A stretch of DNA of 64,000 nucleotides from Pseudomonas versuta (lineage in GTDB: Bacteria; Pseudomonadota; Gammaproteobacteria; Pseudomonadales; Pseudomonadaceae): assembly GCF_001294575.1 (NCBI RefSeq), contig NZ_CP012676.1:62001-126000 (forward strand). The letters are read 5' to 3'. The notes under the pieces were generated by a model. The model did not search any database and had not been told where the DNA came from. It was given only the letters and a program-made list of their open reading frames with translations. Both the position numbers and the translations under genes were made by a program. Each line of letters starts with the position of its first letter. Positions within the stretch are counted from its first letter, which is position 1. Of this stretch, positions 53,421 to 62,625 are shown in pieces.

Positions 53421-54107
53421 ATGATCAGCGCCGCAGTGTTATCCACAGCAACGCTGTTGATCGGCTGGTTACTGTATGTACCTGTTGTGATGTGGGCGAT
53501 CTGGCGTGCGCCCTGGGTGGAGCTGTTTGCCGACTCGCGACGCCAGCACCTGCTATTCGGCACGGTGTTCGCGCTGTTCTTGCTGTGGCTGGTGCGGCGT
53601 GATTTCGATACGGGGGTGTCGTATCACTTTATTGGGCTGACGGTCGTCACGTTATTGCTCGATTGGCCGCTGGCAATGGTCGGTGCGCTGATGGCGCAAG
53701 TGGGGCTGGTGCTTTTGGGGCGTCAGGATCTGGCCGCGATGGGCGTCAATGGCATGCTGTTGATTGTGTTGCCCGTGGCAGTGACCGAGGGTTGCGCGCA
53801 TCTGGTCGAGCGCGCACAGCCGCGCAATCCATTCGTGTATATCTTTTGCTCGGGCTTCTTCGCTGCTGCGCTGGTGGCGTTGCTGTGTGTGCTGGCGGTG
53901 CTAGGCGTGTTGTGGCTGGACGGGTTGTTCGTCATGCCGCAGTGGCTTGAAGACTTTGTCGGCTACCTGTGGCTAATCATTTTCCCCGAAGCGTTTATCA
54001 ACGGGATGCTGGTCACCGCGTTGGTCGTGTTCTGCCCCGAATGGCTTGAAACCTTCAACAGCACCCGGTATCTGGCAGCTCCCTGGAAGGATGAAGAGCC
54101 CAAGTAA
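53421..54107 (+). CDS. CbiM-like energy-coupling-factor permease
   Basis: 228 residues with six or seven membrane helices. Similar to CbiM/NikM-type S components (FIGLTVVTLLLDWPLAMVGA, NGMLLIVLPVAVTEGCAHLV, PEAFINGMLVTALVVFCPEW), but the metal-binding N-terminal Met-His-Ile of true CbiM is missing (it begins MISAAVLST). No CbiQ/CbiO partners are near. A conserved Pseudomonas neighbour of yacG; substrate unknown. Confidence 0.75.
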   Translation: MISAAVLSTATLLIGWLLYVPVVMWAIWRAPWVELFADSRRQHLLFGTVFALFLLWLVRRDFDTGVSYHFIGLTVVTLLLDWPLAMVGALMAQVGLVLLGRQDLAAMGVNGMLLIVLPVAVTEGCAHLVERAQPRNPFVYIFCSGFFAAALVALLCVLAVLGVLWLDGLFVMPQWLEDFVGYLWLIIFPEAFINGMLVTALVVFCPEWLETFNSTRYLAAPWKDEEPK

Positions 54108-54119
54108 CGGTTTACCGCG

Positions 54120-54148
54120 TGCAGGAGCTGGCAATCCAGCTCCTGTAG
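54120..54148. repeat. REP-like palindrome behind the CbiM-like gene
   Basis: TGCAGGAGCTGG-CAAT-CCAGCTCCTGTA, 12-base stem with one G-T. Sits between converging genes (permease and yacG) and may act as a shared hairpin. Confidence 0.8.
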
Positions 54149-54165
54149 AGGTGGGGGTAATGGTT

Positions 54166-54369
54166 TTAATGCAGGCGGTCTGGCAAGTCCTCGGAAAACA
54201 GGTCGTCCTCGGCATCAGGGCTCACCGGGATTTTGTGTTCTTCGCTGGCCCAGGCGCCCAAGTCGATCAGTTTGCAGCGGTCCGAGCAAAAAGGGCGGAA
54301 CGCGTTGGTGGTTTTCCATTCCACGGCGGTGCCACAGGTCGGGCAGTCTACGGTCATAGGTTTGGTCAT
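54166..54369 (-). CDS. yacG: DNA gyrase inhibitor YacG
   Basis: 67 residues, zinc-binding. CPTC (residue 9-12) and CSDRC (near 28-32) supply four Cys; [15 protein letters not shown] follows. It binds GyrB and blocks gyrase in E. coli. It overlaps the coaE stop by four bases, as in most relatives. Confidence 0.95.
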   Translation of the reverse strand: MTKPMTVDCPTCGTAVEWKTTNAFRPFCSDRCKLIDLGAWASEEHKIPVSPDAEDDLFSEDLPDRLH

Positions 54370-54989
54370 GGTTGGCCTCCACGCAAAGTTAAATAAAAGT
54401 GATGCAGGCGCTCGACTTCAGTCTTGAGTGCCTTCAGGTCGCGGTCGTTGACCAGCACGTCATCAGCGTGACTGAGGCGCTCCTCGCGGCTGGCTTGGGC
54501 CTTGAGAATCGCCTGCACCTGCTGCTCGTTCGTATTGTCGCGCAATAACGTGCGCTCAATCTGCAAGGCCTGCGGGGCATCGATCACCAGCACGCGCTGG
54601 GTCGTGGCGTACTGGCCAGACTCGATCAGCAGCGGCGAAACCAGAATGGCATAAGGCGATTGCGCCTGCGCCAGGTTGTGCGCGATTTCTTCACGAATCA
54701 ATGGGTGCAACAGGGCTTCCAGCCAGCGCCGAAGTTCAGGATCACTGAAGATCAGGCTCCGCAACGCGCTGCGATTGAGCTGTCCATCGGCCTGCAGCAC
54801 CGCATCGCCAAAGTGCTCTGCGATTTTGGCCAGCGCCGGACGTCCGGGCTCTACCACCCAGCGCGCGGCATGGTCGGCGTCCACTACATGTACGCCCAAC
54901 GCGGCGAAGTGTTCGGCAGCGGCACTTTTACCACTGCCAATGCCACCGGTCAGGCCGAGAATCCAGGGTTTGGAAGATGAGGTATTCAT
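54366..54989 (-). CDS. coaE: Dephospho-CoA kinase
   Basis: 207 residues, final step of coenzyme A synthesis. P-loop [20 protein letters not shown] near residue 13-32, [10 protein letters not shown] near 38, LLIESGQY region and DDVLVNDRD near the C-terminus. Lies 13 bases after pilD and is coupled to yacG: the classic pilBCD-coaE-yacG order. Confidence 0.97.
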   Translation of the reverse strand: MNTSSSKPWILGLTGGIGSGKSAAAEHFAALGVHVVDADHAARWVVEPGRPALAKIAEHFGDAVLQADGQLNRSALRSLIFSDPELRRWLEALLHPLIREEIAHNLAQAQSPYAILVSPLLIESGQYATTQRVLVIDAPQALQIERTLLRDNTNEQQVQAILKAQASREERLSHADDVLVNDRDLKALKTEVERLHHFYLTLRGGQP

Positions 54990-55002
54990 TTCAAACCGAA
55001 AG

Positions 55003-55851
55003 CTACCAATAGAAGGCGCTTATTTGACCACCCCAGAGCAATCCGATCCAGCCGCCAATTGCCAGATAGGGTGCAAAGGGAATTGCAGTACAGGGTTTGG
55101 CACGGCGCACAGCCAGCAGGATCAGGCCGACGATCGCCCCCATCAGTGACGAGAGCACAATGGTCATGGGGAGAACGGCAATCCCGCCCCAGGCCCCGAA
55201 CATGGCCAATAACTTGAAGTCGCCGTAGCCCATGCCGTCCTTGCCGGTGAGCAGTTTGAAGATCCAGAAGATTGACCACAGGCTGGCATAACCCAGCGCC
55301 GCGCCCCATACCGCTTGTGACAGACCGGTAAACGTATCGAAACTATTGAGCAGCAGTCCCGTCCAGAGCAGGGGCAGTACCAGCACATCGGGCACGATCA
55401 GATGTTCAGCATCGATCAGGCAAATAGCCAGCAGCCCCCATGTCAGTACGAGCATCCAGCCCGCCTGGAGGGTAAAACCGAAATGCCAGGCAATAAACCC
55501 TGACAGCAATCCGCAAGCCAGTTCGGTCAAAGGGTAGCGCGGGCTGATGAGGGTACGGCACTGCGAGCACTTGCCACGCAGCAACAGGTAGCTGAGCAGC
55601 GGTATGTTTTCCCACAGGCGTAAGGGATGCTGGCATTCCGGGCAATGGGAGCGGGGCAGCATCAAGTTATACACAGGCATTTTTTCGGCTGGGGGCATCT
55701 CCAGCAATTCCTTGGCCTGTGCTCGCCAGTCCTGTTCAAGCATTCTGGGCAAGCGCCATACCAGTACATTGATAAAGCTGCCCGTCAACAAGCCGAGGAT
55801 CAGGGCACAGACGATAAAAGCGTCTGGATGGCGGGTAAAAAACTCAATCAT
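55003..55851 (-). CDS. pilD: Prepilin peptidase / N-methyltransferase PilD
   Basis: 282 residues, inner membrane with about eight helices; cleaves and N-methylates prepilins and type II secretion pseudopilins. Zinc-binding CPECQHP and CSQCRT (near residue 70-73 and 95-98), catalytic Asp in [13 protein letters not shown] (near 147) and [11 protein letters not shown] (near 211). All type IV pilins in this window are its expected substrates. The ATG at 55851 comes directly after the pilC stop; a TTG six bases upstream would overlap pilC. Confidence 0.96.
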   Translation of the reverse strand: MIEFFTRHPDAFIVCALILGLLTGSFINVLVWRLPRMLEQDWRAQAKELLEMPPAEKMPVYNLMLPRSHCPECQHPLRLWENIPLLSYLLLRGKCSQCRTLISPRYPLTELACGLLSGFIAWHFGFTLQAGWMLVLTWGLLAICLIDAEHLIVPDVLVLPLLWTGLLLNSFDTFTGLSQAVWGAALGYASLWSIFWIFKLLTGKDGMGYGDFKLLAMFGAWGGIAVLPMTIVLSSLMGAIVGLILLAVRRAKPCTAIPFAPYLAIGGWIGLLWGGQISAFYW

Positions 55852-55853
55852 GT

Positions 55854-57071
55854 TCAAATCACTTGGCCCAATTTGAAAATCGGTAAATACATGGCAATTA
55901 CCAGCCCGCCCACCATGACACCGAGTACCACCATGATTGCGGGCTCCATCAATGCTGTCAGGTTATCGACCAGGGTGTCGACTTCGTTCTCATAATAGTT
56001 GGCTACGTGGTTGAGCATCTCGTCCAATGTGCCGGATTCTTCTCCAATTGCTGTCATCTGAATCGCCATGCCCGGAAACACGCCCACAGCGCCCATGGCG
56101 ACATGGATCTGACTGCCTGTTGCGACCTGCTGCTGGAGTTGCAGCACCGCTTGCTCGAACAGGTAGTTGCCCGTGGCCCCGGCGACTGCATTCAGCGCTT
56201 CAAGCAATGGGACTCCGGCGGCAACGGTGGTGGACAGGGTGCGGGCAAAACGGGCAGTGGCCGAAAAATGCAGCAGGTGGCCCAGCACCGGCAGTTTTAA
56301 TAACCACCGATCAAGCCGCTGGCGCAGTGCCGGGGAGTGTTTGTAGCGATAGCGCAACCCCGCAACCCCTAGGCATCCACCGGCAAGCAGCCACAGCCCG
56401 AACTGTTGCACCGCCTGCGAGACGGCGATCACCCATAAAGTGAAAACCGGCAGTTGGGCGTCAAATGAATCGAATACGTTCTGGAATTGCGGCACCACTT
56501 CAATCAACAAAATCCCGCAAACCGCTAATGCCACCACCAGCACGGTGATGGGGTACGTCATGGCCTTTTTGATTTTCTTTTTCAGGGTCTCGGTTTTTTC
56601 CTTGTAAGTCGCGACCCTGTCGAGCAACACCTCCAGGGCTCCAGCCTGTTCGCCTGCTTCTATGAGATTGCAAAACAGCGCATCGAAATGTGCCGGGTTT
56701 TTTCGCAGCGCACTGGCCAGGCTGATCCCTGCATTGATGTCCTGTTGCAGCGCCCTCACCAATTTGCGCATGGCGAGATGTTCGAAGCCGTTGGCAATGA
56801 CCTCCAGGGCTTGCAGCAGCGGGATGCCGGCTCTGGTTAGCGTGGCCAGCTGGCGGGTGAAAAGGGTGATTTGCAGGGCTTTGATTGCTGCGCCAGTGCA
56901 GGGCGCGCGGTCTGAATGTCGGCGGATTTTACTAACGGTAATACCTTGTCGACGTAGCTGAACCCGGATCATGGCCATGTTGCCTGCGATGGTTTCACCA
57001 CTGAGTCGAGTCCCGTGACGATCAGTGCCGTGCCATCGATAAACACTGGTTTTAAGCGCCCGTACCGGCAT
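55854..57071 (-). CDS. pilC: Type IV pilus inner-membrane platform protein PilC
   Basis: 405 residues, GspF/PilC family with two T2SSF domains (about 70-195 and 275-400) and three membrane helices. Motifs LATLTRAGIPLLQALEVIAN, LIEAGEQAGALEVLLDRVAT and TAIGEESGTLDEMLNHVANY. The ATG at 57071 gives the family length; an open frame continues far upstream over pilA but is not coding in this direction. In P. aeruginosa pilB lies between pilA and pilC; here pilC is first. Confidence 0.95.
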   Translation of the reverse strand: MPVRALKTSVYRWHGTDRHGTRLSGETIAGNMAMIRVQLRRQGITVSKIRRHSDRAPCTGAAIKALQITLFTRQLATLTRAGIPLLQALEVIANGFEHLAMRKLVRALQQDINAGISLASALRKNPAHFDALFCNLIEAGEQAGALEVLLDRVATYKEKTETLKKKIKKAMTYPITVLVVALAVCGILLIEVVPQFQNVFDSFDAQLPVFTLWVIAVSQAVQQFGLWLLAGGCLGVAGLRYRYKHSPALRQRLDRWLLKLPVLGHLLHFSATARFARTLSTTVAAGVPLLEALNAVAGATGNYLFEQAVLQLQQQVATGSQIHVAMGAVGVFPGMAIQMTAIGEESGTLDEMLNHVANYYENEVDTLVDNLTALMEPAIMVVLGVMVGGLVIAMYLPIFKLGQVI

Positions 57072-57281
57072 TTTTGTTCGCCCCTGAATGGTTGTTTGCC
57101 AAGCCTCAAAGACTAGATGCCCCGCGCCCGGGACAGCCACTGGAGCGTGTCCAAAGGTGTCTGCCATGCAGTTGTGGAGCAACGGCCCGCTAACCTTGAT
57201 AGCCTGTGCGCACTTTTTGGGCGGCTCAGTACTGCATTGGCGTTTGGCCACTGGGCCACGTCCCACTTTTGGAGACTTCAC

Positions 57282-57683
57282 GTGAAACAACAAAAAGGCT
57301 TCACCCTGATCGAGTTGATGATTGTGGTTGCGATCATTGGTCTGATCGCTTCGTTTGCATTGCCGGCTTACAACGAGCACACCATGAAGGCGCGTTTTGC
57401 CGAGGTGAACTCCATCAGCAACACTTACAAAACGGCCGTCGCCCTGTGTTACAGCGAAAGCAATGATTTGACTGTCTGCGATGCGGGCAGCCACGGCATT
57501 CCGGCCCCGGCAGCGGCCACTGACAACCTGGCTGCGGGCATGACCGTGGTAGATGGCGTAATTACCATGACCGGCACCCAGGCCGCGGGTGGCTGGACCA
57601 GCGTGATGACCCCCGCATTGAGCGGCAGCACGCTGGTGTGGACCCAAACCGGCACATGTCTTGAGAGCGGCGCGTGTAAATAG
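57282..57683 (+). CDS. pilA: Major type IV pilin PilA
   Basis: 133 residues from a GTG start at 57282 (leader MKQQKG, cleaved before FTLIELMIVVAIIGLIASFA, Glu+5 present). C-terminal disulfide loop TCLESGAC and an internal Cys pair (ALCYSES...TVCDAG). The upstream in-frame ATG at 57117 would add a non-pilin extension. A weak GGAG lies ten bases before the GTG. I saw no TGGCAC-N5-TTGC sigma-54 promoter in the 210-base gap, in line with missing pilSR. Divergent from pilC. Confidence 0.95.
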   Translation: MKQQKGFTLIELMIVVAIIGLIASFALPAYNEHTMKARFAEVNSISNTYKTAVALCYSESNDLTVCDAGSHGIPAPAAATDNLAAGMTVVDGVITMTGTQAAGGWTSVMTPALSGSTLVWTQTGTCLESGACK

Positions 57684-57691
57684 TCGCGGTT

Positions 57692-57722
57692 CTGCAGGGG
57701 CGAGCCAGCCTGGCTCCTGCAG
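57692..57722. repeat. REP-like palindrome behind pilA
   Basis: CTGCAGGGGCGAGCCAG and CTGGCTCCTGCAG, imperfect 13-base arms; starts nine bases after the pilA stop and may form its RNA 3' hairpin. Confidence 0.7.
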
Positions 57723-57843
57723 GGTGATGCCTGGCCAGAGCCTCTGCGACACCTTCGCATGCCAAAAGCGCTCAGAACAGCGGCCAACATTGAGGTCCGA
57801 AAATGGCGAGAACCAGCCAGGACCCAGTGCTATTGTTCGATCC

Positions 57844-59340
57844 ATGAACACACCTACAAGCCTTCTTGAACCCAGTGCCGCCGTCTGCGAAATCGCGCGA
57901 TTAAGCCGCGATGCGCGTTTTGACGGGGTGTTTTTCACTGCCGTGCTCAGCACCCGGATCTACTGCCGCCCCGTCTGCCCGGCGCGCCCGCCAAAACCCG
58001 AAAACGTGGTGTATTACCCCAGCGCAGCCGCCGCTCAGGCACAGGGCTTCAGGCCATGTTTACGCTGTCGGCCAGAACTGGCACCGGGCAATCAACTATG
58101 GCAGCAGGGCGAGCATTTGGTGTCCCGAGGCTTGAAACTGATTAACGAAGGTTACCTGGCCGATCACTCACTGGAGATGCTTGCCGAACGTCTGGACATC
58201 GGTGCCCGGCAATTGCGTCGACTGTTCGTCAAGCACCTGGGGGCACCGCCGATGGCGGTACATGCCACCCAGCGTCTGCTGTTCGCCAAGCAACTGCTGA
58301 GCGAGACCAGTCTTTCGATCACCGACGTGGCGATGGCTTCGGGTTTCGGCAGTTTGCGGCGCTTTAATGCGGCGTTTGCCGAAGCCAATCACGCCCAACC
58401 CCGAGACTTCAGGCGCAGCCCTAAAGCCCGGTCAGACAAGGCATTGGTGCTGCGTCTGGGGTATCGCCCGCCCTATGATTTCAGTGCGTTGCTGGGCTTT
58501 CTGCAGACCCGCGCCTTGCCAGGCATCGAACAGGTCGAAGCCCACAGTTATCAACGGGTGTTTGCTACCGGCGATGCTCCGGGCTGGCTGCGGGTAAGTG
58601 CCTGGCCAGGTGAGCAGCACGCGCTGCAGCTGGAGTTGCTGAATGTGCCGCCGAGCCAGATGCTGGGTGTGGTCACGCGGATCCGGCGGATGTTTGATCT
58701 GGATGCCGATCCTCTTGCGATCGCTCACACCTTAAATGCCAGCCCGCTGCTGGCGCCGCTTGTCGAACGCTACCCGGGCCTGCGTTTACCCGGTGGCTGG
58801 GATGGATTTGAAGTGGCAGTGCGGGCGGTGTTGGGCCAGCAGGTCAGCGTGGCGGCTGCACGGACCCTGGCCAGCCGCATCGTGCACCGTTATGGCATAG
58901 CGATTGAGAGCCCGGCAGGCGTGGGGCTTGATTGTTTATTTCCCGGGCCCGAGCAATTGGCAGAGGCCGATCTGGGGCAGATGGGCATAACCCAGGCTCG
59001 GATAGACACCATCAAGGGCATCGCCCGGGCCCTGATCGAAGGGCGTGTGGATTTCGCCGTGGAGCAACCGCTGCAAACCTTTATCCAGCGTTGGGTACAA
59101 CTGCCGGGGATAGGCGAGTGGACCGCGCATTACATCGCCATGCGGGTGCTCAAACACCCCGATGCCTTCCCGGCGGCAGACTTGATATTGCGCCGCGAAG
59201 CCAACCCCCGCGATGCGCCATTGAGTACCCGCGCGCTGCAGGCACTGGCTGAAAGCTGGCGTCCATGGCGGGCTTATTCAGTCATGTATTTATGGCGTGC
59301 CGCCACCGATTCGGCTGCCGCCCGCAAGGAGTCGACATGA
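57844..59340 (+). CDS. Ada-AlkA fusion: methyl-sensing regulator and 3-methyladenine glycosylase
   Basis: 498 residues. N-terminal Ada zinc domain (about 10-80) with YCRPVC and CLRC (four Cys, the first being the phosphotriester methyl acceptor in Ada), AraC-type HTH (about 90-185, DVAMASGFGSLRRFNAAFAE), then AlkA domain (about 195-490) with helix-hairpin-helix LPGIGEWTAHYIAMR and the catalytic Asp in FPAADLIL. The fusion senses and repairs alkylation. Start at 57844 fits the domain edge. Overlaps ogt by four bases. Confidence 0.93.
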   Translation: MNTPTSLLEPSAAVCEIARLSRDARFDGVFFTAVLSTRIYCRPVCPARPPKPENVVYYPSAAAAQAQGFRPCLRCRPELAPGNQLWQQGEHLVSRGLKLINEGYLADHSLEMLAERLDIGARQLRRLFVKHLGAPPMAVHATQRLLFAKQLLSETSLSITDVAMASGFGSLRRFNAAFAEANHAQPRDFRRSPKARSDKALVLRLGYRPPYDFSALLGFLQTRALPGIEQVEAHSYQRVFATGDAPGWLRVSAWPGEQHALQLELLNVPPSQMLGVVTRIRRMFDLDADPLAIAHTLNASPLLAPLVERYPGLRLPGGWDGFEVAVRAVLGQQVSVAAARTLASRIVHRYGIAIESPAGVGLDCLFPGPEQLAEADLGQMGITQARIDTIKGIARALIEGRVDFAVEQPLQTFIQRWVQLPGIGEWTAHYIAMRVLKHPDAFPAADLILRREANPRDAPLSTRALQALAESWRPWRAYSVMYLWRAATDSAAARKEST

Positions 59341-59834
59341 TGCAGATTTACTACGATCAAATGCCATCACCCATTGGCCCGCTGTTTCTGGTTGCAGATG
59401 ACGAAGGGTTGCGCGAAGTGCGCTTTGAGCTGGATCGTCGGCCCCATGCGCCGCTGGAAGGCTGGGTGCATTCAGCGCAAAAGCTGGCGCAAGTGCGGCG
59501 TCAGCTTGAGGAGTACTTCTCGGGAACACGTCTGGTTTTCGATCTGTCGCTCAAGCCACTGGGCACAGAGTTTCAACAGTCGGTCTGGGGGGCGCTGACA
59601 ACCATTCCCTATGCGGCCACCACCAGCTACGGGGAGATCTCGCAACAAATTGACCGGCCCAAGGCCTCGCGGGCGGTGGGCGCGGCGAATGGCCGTAACC
59701 CGATCCCGATCATTATCCCGTGTCATCGCGTGATTGGCAGCAATGGCACGCTGACCGGTTTTGCCGGCGGGCTGGCGGCCAAGCAATGGCTGCTGGAGCA
59801 TGAGGTGAAGTGTCAGGGGTTTGTGTTGATTTGA
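59337..59834 (+). CDS. ogt: Methylated-DNA-protein-cysteine methyltransferase
   Basis: 165 residues, suicide repair of O6-alkylguanine. Active-site motif IPIIIPCHRVIG (Cys near 133), helix-turn-helix TTSYGEISQQIDRPKASRAV and FAGGLAAKQWLLEHE. Start ATG within the stop of the Ada-AlkA gene. Together the two make an alkylation-repair operon, absent from this place in P. aeruginosa as I recall. Confidence 0.95.
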   Translation: MMQIYYDQMPSPIGPLFLVADDEGLREVRFELDRRPHAPLEGWVHSAQKLAQVRRQLEEYFSGTRLVFDLSLKPLGTEFQQSVWGALTTIPYAATTSYGEISQQIDRPKASRAVGAANGRNPIPIIIPCHRVIGSNGTLTGFAGGLAAKQWLLEHEVKCQGFVLI

Positions 59835-59850
59835 TGCAGGCTCAACACAA

Positions 59851-59956
59851 TCCCTGTAGTCGCTGACGCAGGCTGCGATCGGGCCCGAAGGGGGCGCGCT
59901 TTTAAAAGCGAAGCTCCTGCGGACCTTATCGCAGCCTGCGGCAGCGGCTACAAGGG
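59851..59956. repeat. REPIN-like element, second family
   Basis: CCCTGTAGTCGCTGACGCAG, then GCTGCGATCG on the left, and CGCAGCCTGCGGCAGCGGCT followed by ACAAGGG on the right. Related to 27386-27487. It fills the gap between ogt and nadC and has an inner small inverted repeat GCGCTTTTAAAAGCG. Confidence 0.82.
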
Positions 59957-59962
59957 CAGAAG

Positions 59963-60811
59963 TTACAGGCTCAAGCGCATCGACAGATCCAGCGCTTTGA
60001 CATCCTTGGTCATGGCGCCGATCGAGATGTAGTCCACGCCGGTTTCGGCGATCGGGCGCAAGGTGGCCTCGTTGATGCCGCCGCTGGCTTCCAGCCTGGC
60101 CTTGCCTGCGTTCAGGCGCACCGCTTCACGCATGTCATCCATGCTTAGTTCGTCGAGCATGATGATGTCGGCGCCGGCCGCCAGCGCTTCCTTGAGTTCG
60201 GACAGGCTCTCAACTTCGATTTCCACCGGTTTTCCCGGGGCAATCTTGTGCGCAGCACTGATCGCCTGGGCAATACCGCCGCAGGCTGCAATATGGTTTT
60301 CTTTGATCAGGAACGCGTCGTACAGGCCAATGCGGTGGTTGTGGCAACCGCCGCAGGTCACCGCGTATTTTTGCGCCAGACGCAGCCCCGGAAGGGTTTT
60401 GCGGGTATCCAGCAACTTGACCTGAGTGTCGGCTACTTGATCGGCCAGTGACTGCGCGTGGGTGGCTACGCCGGATAGCAGTTGCAGGAAATTCAGCGCA
60501 CTGCGTTCACCGCTGAGCAGCGAGCGGGCAGGGCCTTCGAGATGAAACAGCACTTGATCGGGGCTAACGCGTTCGCCATCAGCCACTTGCCAGTGCACTG
60601 CAACACGCGGATCAAGCTGGCGAAACACAGTGTCGACCCAGGCCGTACCACTGATGACAGCAGCCTGACGGGTAATGATTGTTGCTTTGGCCAGACGTTC
60701 GGCCGGGATCAGCTGTGCAGTGATGTCGCCGCTGCCAATGTCTTCGGCTAACGCACGGCGTACGTTGGCTTCGATTTCGGCGGTGAGGTCGGCCAGGCGT
60801 AAATTCGGCAT
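59963..60811 (-). CDS. nadC: Nicotinate-nucleotide pyrophosphorylase
   Basis: 282 residues; converts quinolinate and PRPP to nicotinate mononucleotide. [11 protein letters not shown] near residue 20, [53 protein letters not shown] and EASGGIN. ATG at 60811 gives the normal length. Confidence 0.97.
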   Translation of the reverse strand: MPNLRLADLTAEIEANVRRALAEDIGSGDITAQLIPAERLAKATIITRQAAVISGTAWVDTVFRQLDPRVAVHWQVADGERVSPDQVLFHLEGPARSLLSGERSALNFLQLLSGVATHAQSLADQVADTQVKLLDTRKTLPGLRLAQKYAVTCGGCHNHRIGLYDAFLIKENHIAACGGIAQAISAAHKIAPGKPVEIEVESLSELKEALAAGADIIMLDELSMDDMREAVRLNAGKARLEASGGINEATLRPIAETGVDYISIGAMTKDVKALDLSMRLSL

Positions 60812-61045
60812 AACGAGCTCCACAAACAAAGTGCGCCGATTATAGAGGCATGCCGCGGGGGAACCCAAGGTGTGCACTGCGTCCCGGGTCTTTGCCTGCA
60901 ATTGTGCGTCTTTTGGCACTTTGGCGATTAATTCGGCGGCCTGGCGGCGTAAATGCAGAGTCTGCTGGCACAAGCGACATCTTTTACAAGATAATCCGCC
61001 TTCTATTTGGCGTCATGACTTTGACGTCCATCACTGGAGGCCAGG

Positions 61046-62527
61046 ATGCAAAATGACGGGAAAGCGGGGGGCGTACACAGACCCTCAGCCGAGCTCGCGA
61101 TTCACTCGCCTCTCGCCCGCCTGCCTGTGATCCTGTTGCAGGTGCATGACAAGGCCGCGCAGCAGCTCAAATCCCAGTTGCAAGTGCTGTTCGACAACGC
61201 GGACGCGACCCTGTTCGACATGGCCGACAAGGCCCGCAGCGACGCAGAGCAAAGCCTGTTCTTTGAAGCCATGCGCGATGTGCGCCTGAAGCGCAAAAAC
61301 ATCGAGCGCAGTTTTCTTGAGCGGTTGCTGTACGCGTTTATCAGGTTGACCCGAGCCGATGTCAGTGACTCCACGCTGCTCATGGCAACGCCCGCGCAGG
61401 GCGTGTTTTCGTTGTTGGGCAACGACCTTGAACGCGCCCAGTCAATCAATGCCATGGTGGCCCAGGTATTGATCCGCGATCAGCTGGCTCTGTGTCACCT
61501 CAGTGCACGCCTCACTACTTTGAGCCGGGTAGCGCTCAATGAGCAGAACAACCCTCTTGGGCCCGCGATGCTGTGCGAATATTTTTTGCAGGCCGAGCGT
61601 GATCAGGGCATGGAGCTCAAGGTCAAGTTGATCATGCTGCAACTGTTTGAAAAGTATCTGCTCAGTCATACCGAACAACTGTATGCCGATGCCAACCAGT
61701 TGCTGATCGCCACCGGGGTGCTGCCCGACCTGTCATCCGCAACCTCCTGCTGCTCCCCAAAACACACGGACGATACCCGGGAACTGCCGGCACAAAGTGA
61801 GTACGCGAGCAACCTGGTGGGGCTGTTATTTGAATACATTGGCGGCGATCGCAACCTGTCGACGCCATTAAAAAAGCTCATCGGGCAGTTACAGCAACCG
61901 ATGCTCAAGATTGCGCAGCTGGATCAGAACTTTTTCAGCTGTGATAGCCATCCGGCTCGCCGCTTGCTCAATGTCATCGCAGCTGCCGCCATCGGTTGGG
62001 ACTCCAGTGTCGATTGCGCCAGTGATCCGCTGCACCTGCAGATCAGTCACGTAGTTCAGCAGCTGGCCGGTTACTCGGGCCACCACCCCGGTCTGCTTGA
62101 ATCATTGCTGCACGAATTTTTGATGTTCACCCAGGCTGAACAAGAGCAAGTTGAGTTGTTTGAACAACACATCCGCAAAGACGAACGGGCGCTAAGCCGC
62201 CAGATGCAGGCAATCCGGCCATGGCTGGCGCCGTCACTGCCCATGGCGGTGTTCGACGAGCAGGACCATTTGGGGCTGCTGCTGGTCAGCCAGTTGCGTA
62301 TCGGCACCTGGATCGATCAGCAAGATGGCTTGCACCTGCGCTGCAAGCTGATCGTGATAGTGGAGCCTGAGGGCAGGTATGTTTTTGCCAATCGAAGCGG
62401 CATAAAAACCCTGGAAATAAACCGTGCCGATTTAATTCGCCAACTGCGGTGCGGCACGATTTTGCTACTCGATGACAGCCTGTTGTTCGACCGGGCGCTG
62501 GCTTCGGTCATTGATAGCCTGGGTTAA
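61046..62527 (+). CDS. DUF1631 family protein
   Basis: 493 residues, soluble, mostly helical, of the DUF1631 family (older annotations 'thymidine phosphorylase' lack support). Recognised parts: DADATLFDMADKARSDAEQS-like segment at about 50, FLERL, and the C-terminal GTWIDQQDGLHLRCKLIVIV-EPEGRYVFANRSGIK, which resembles a PilZ-like barrel end. Function unknown. It has a conserved place between nadC and ampD in Pseudomonas. Confidence 0.87.
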   Translation: MQNDGKAGGVHRPSAELAIHSPLARLPVILLQVHDKAAQQLKSQLQVLFDNADATLFDMADKARSDAEQSLFFEAMRDVRLKRKNIERSFLERLLYAFIRLTRADVSDSTLLMATPAQGVFSLLGNDLERAQSINAMVAQVLIRDQLALCHLSARLTTLSRVALNEQNNPLGPAMLCEYFLQAERDQGMELKVKLIMLQLFEKYLLSHTEQLYADANQLLIATGVLPDLSSATSCCSPKHTDDTRELPAQSEYASNLVGLLFEYIGGDRNLSTPLKKLIGQLQQPMLKIAQLDQNFFSCDSHPARRLLNVIAAAAIGWDSSVDCASDPLHLQISHVVQQLAGYSGHHPGLLESLLHEFLMFTQAEQEQVELFEQHIRKDERALSRQMQAIRPWLAPSLPMAVFDEQDHLGLLLVSQLRIGTWIDQQDGLHLRCKLIVIVEPEGRYVFANRSGIKTLEINRADLIRQLRCGTILLLDDSLLFDRALASVIDSLG

Positions 62528-62625
62528 TCCGGCGCGCAGCAGACCGTCGCACTACAGATTGCTCCACACAGGTTTGCGCATCGCGGCATACTGGGCCTTT
62601 CGTTTTGGTCGTTGAAGGAGCCTGT

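Noticed and set aside
57117..57281. Upstream ATG for pilA adding 55 residues
   Set aside because: A type IV pilin has a short leader ending in Gly; the GTG at 57282 gives exactly that.
57072..57281. Sigma-54 promoter for pilA
   Set aside because: No TGGCAC-N5-TTGC match found by eye in the gap.
57072..57953. N-terminal extension of pilC giving a 699-residue protein
   Set aside because: The extension runs antisense to pilA and has no PilC-like sequence; the ATG at 57071 gives the family length.
61046..62527. Thymidine phosphorylase function for the DUF1631 protein
   Set aside because: No phosphorylase motif is visible; the name appears only as an old transfer annotation as I recall.
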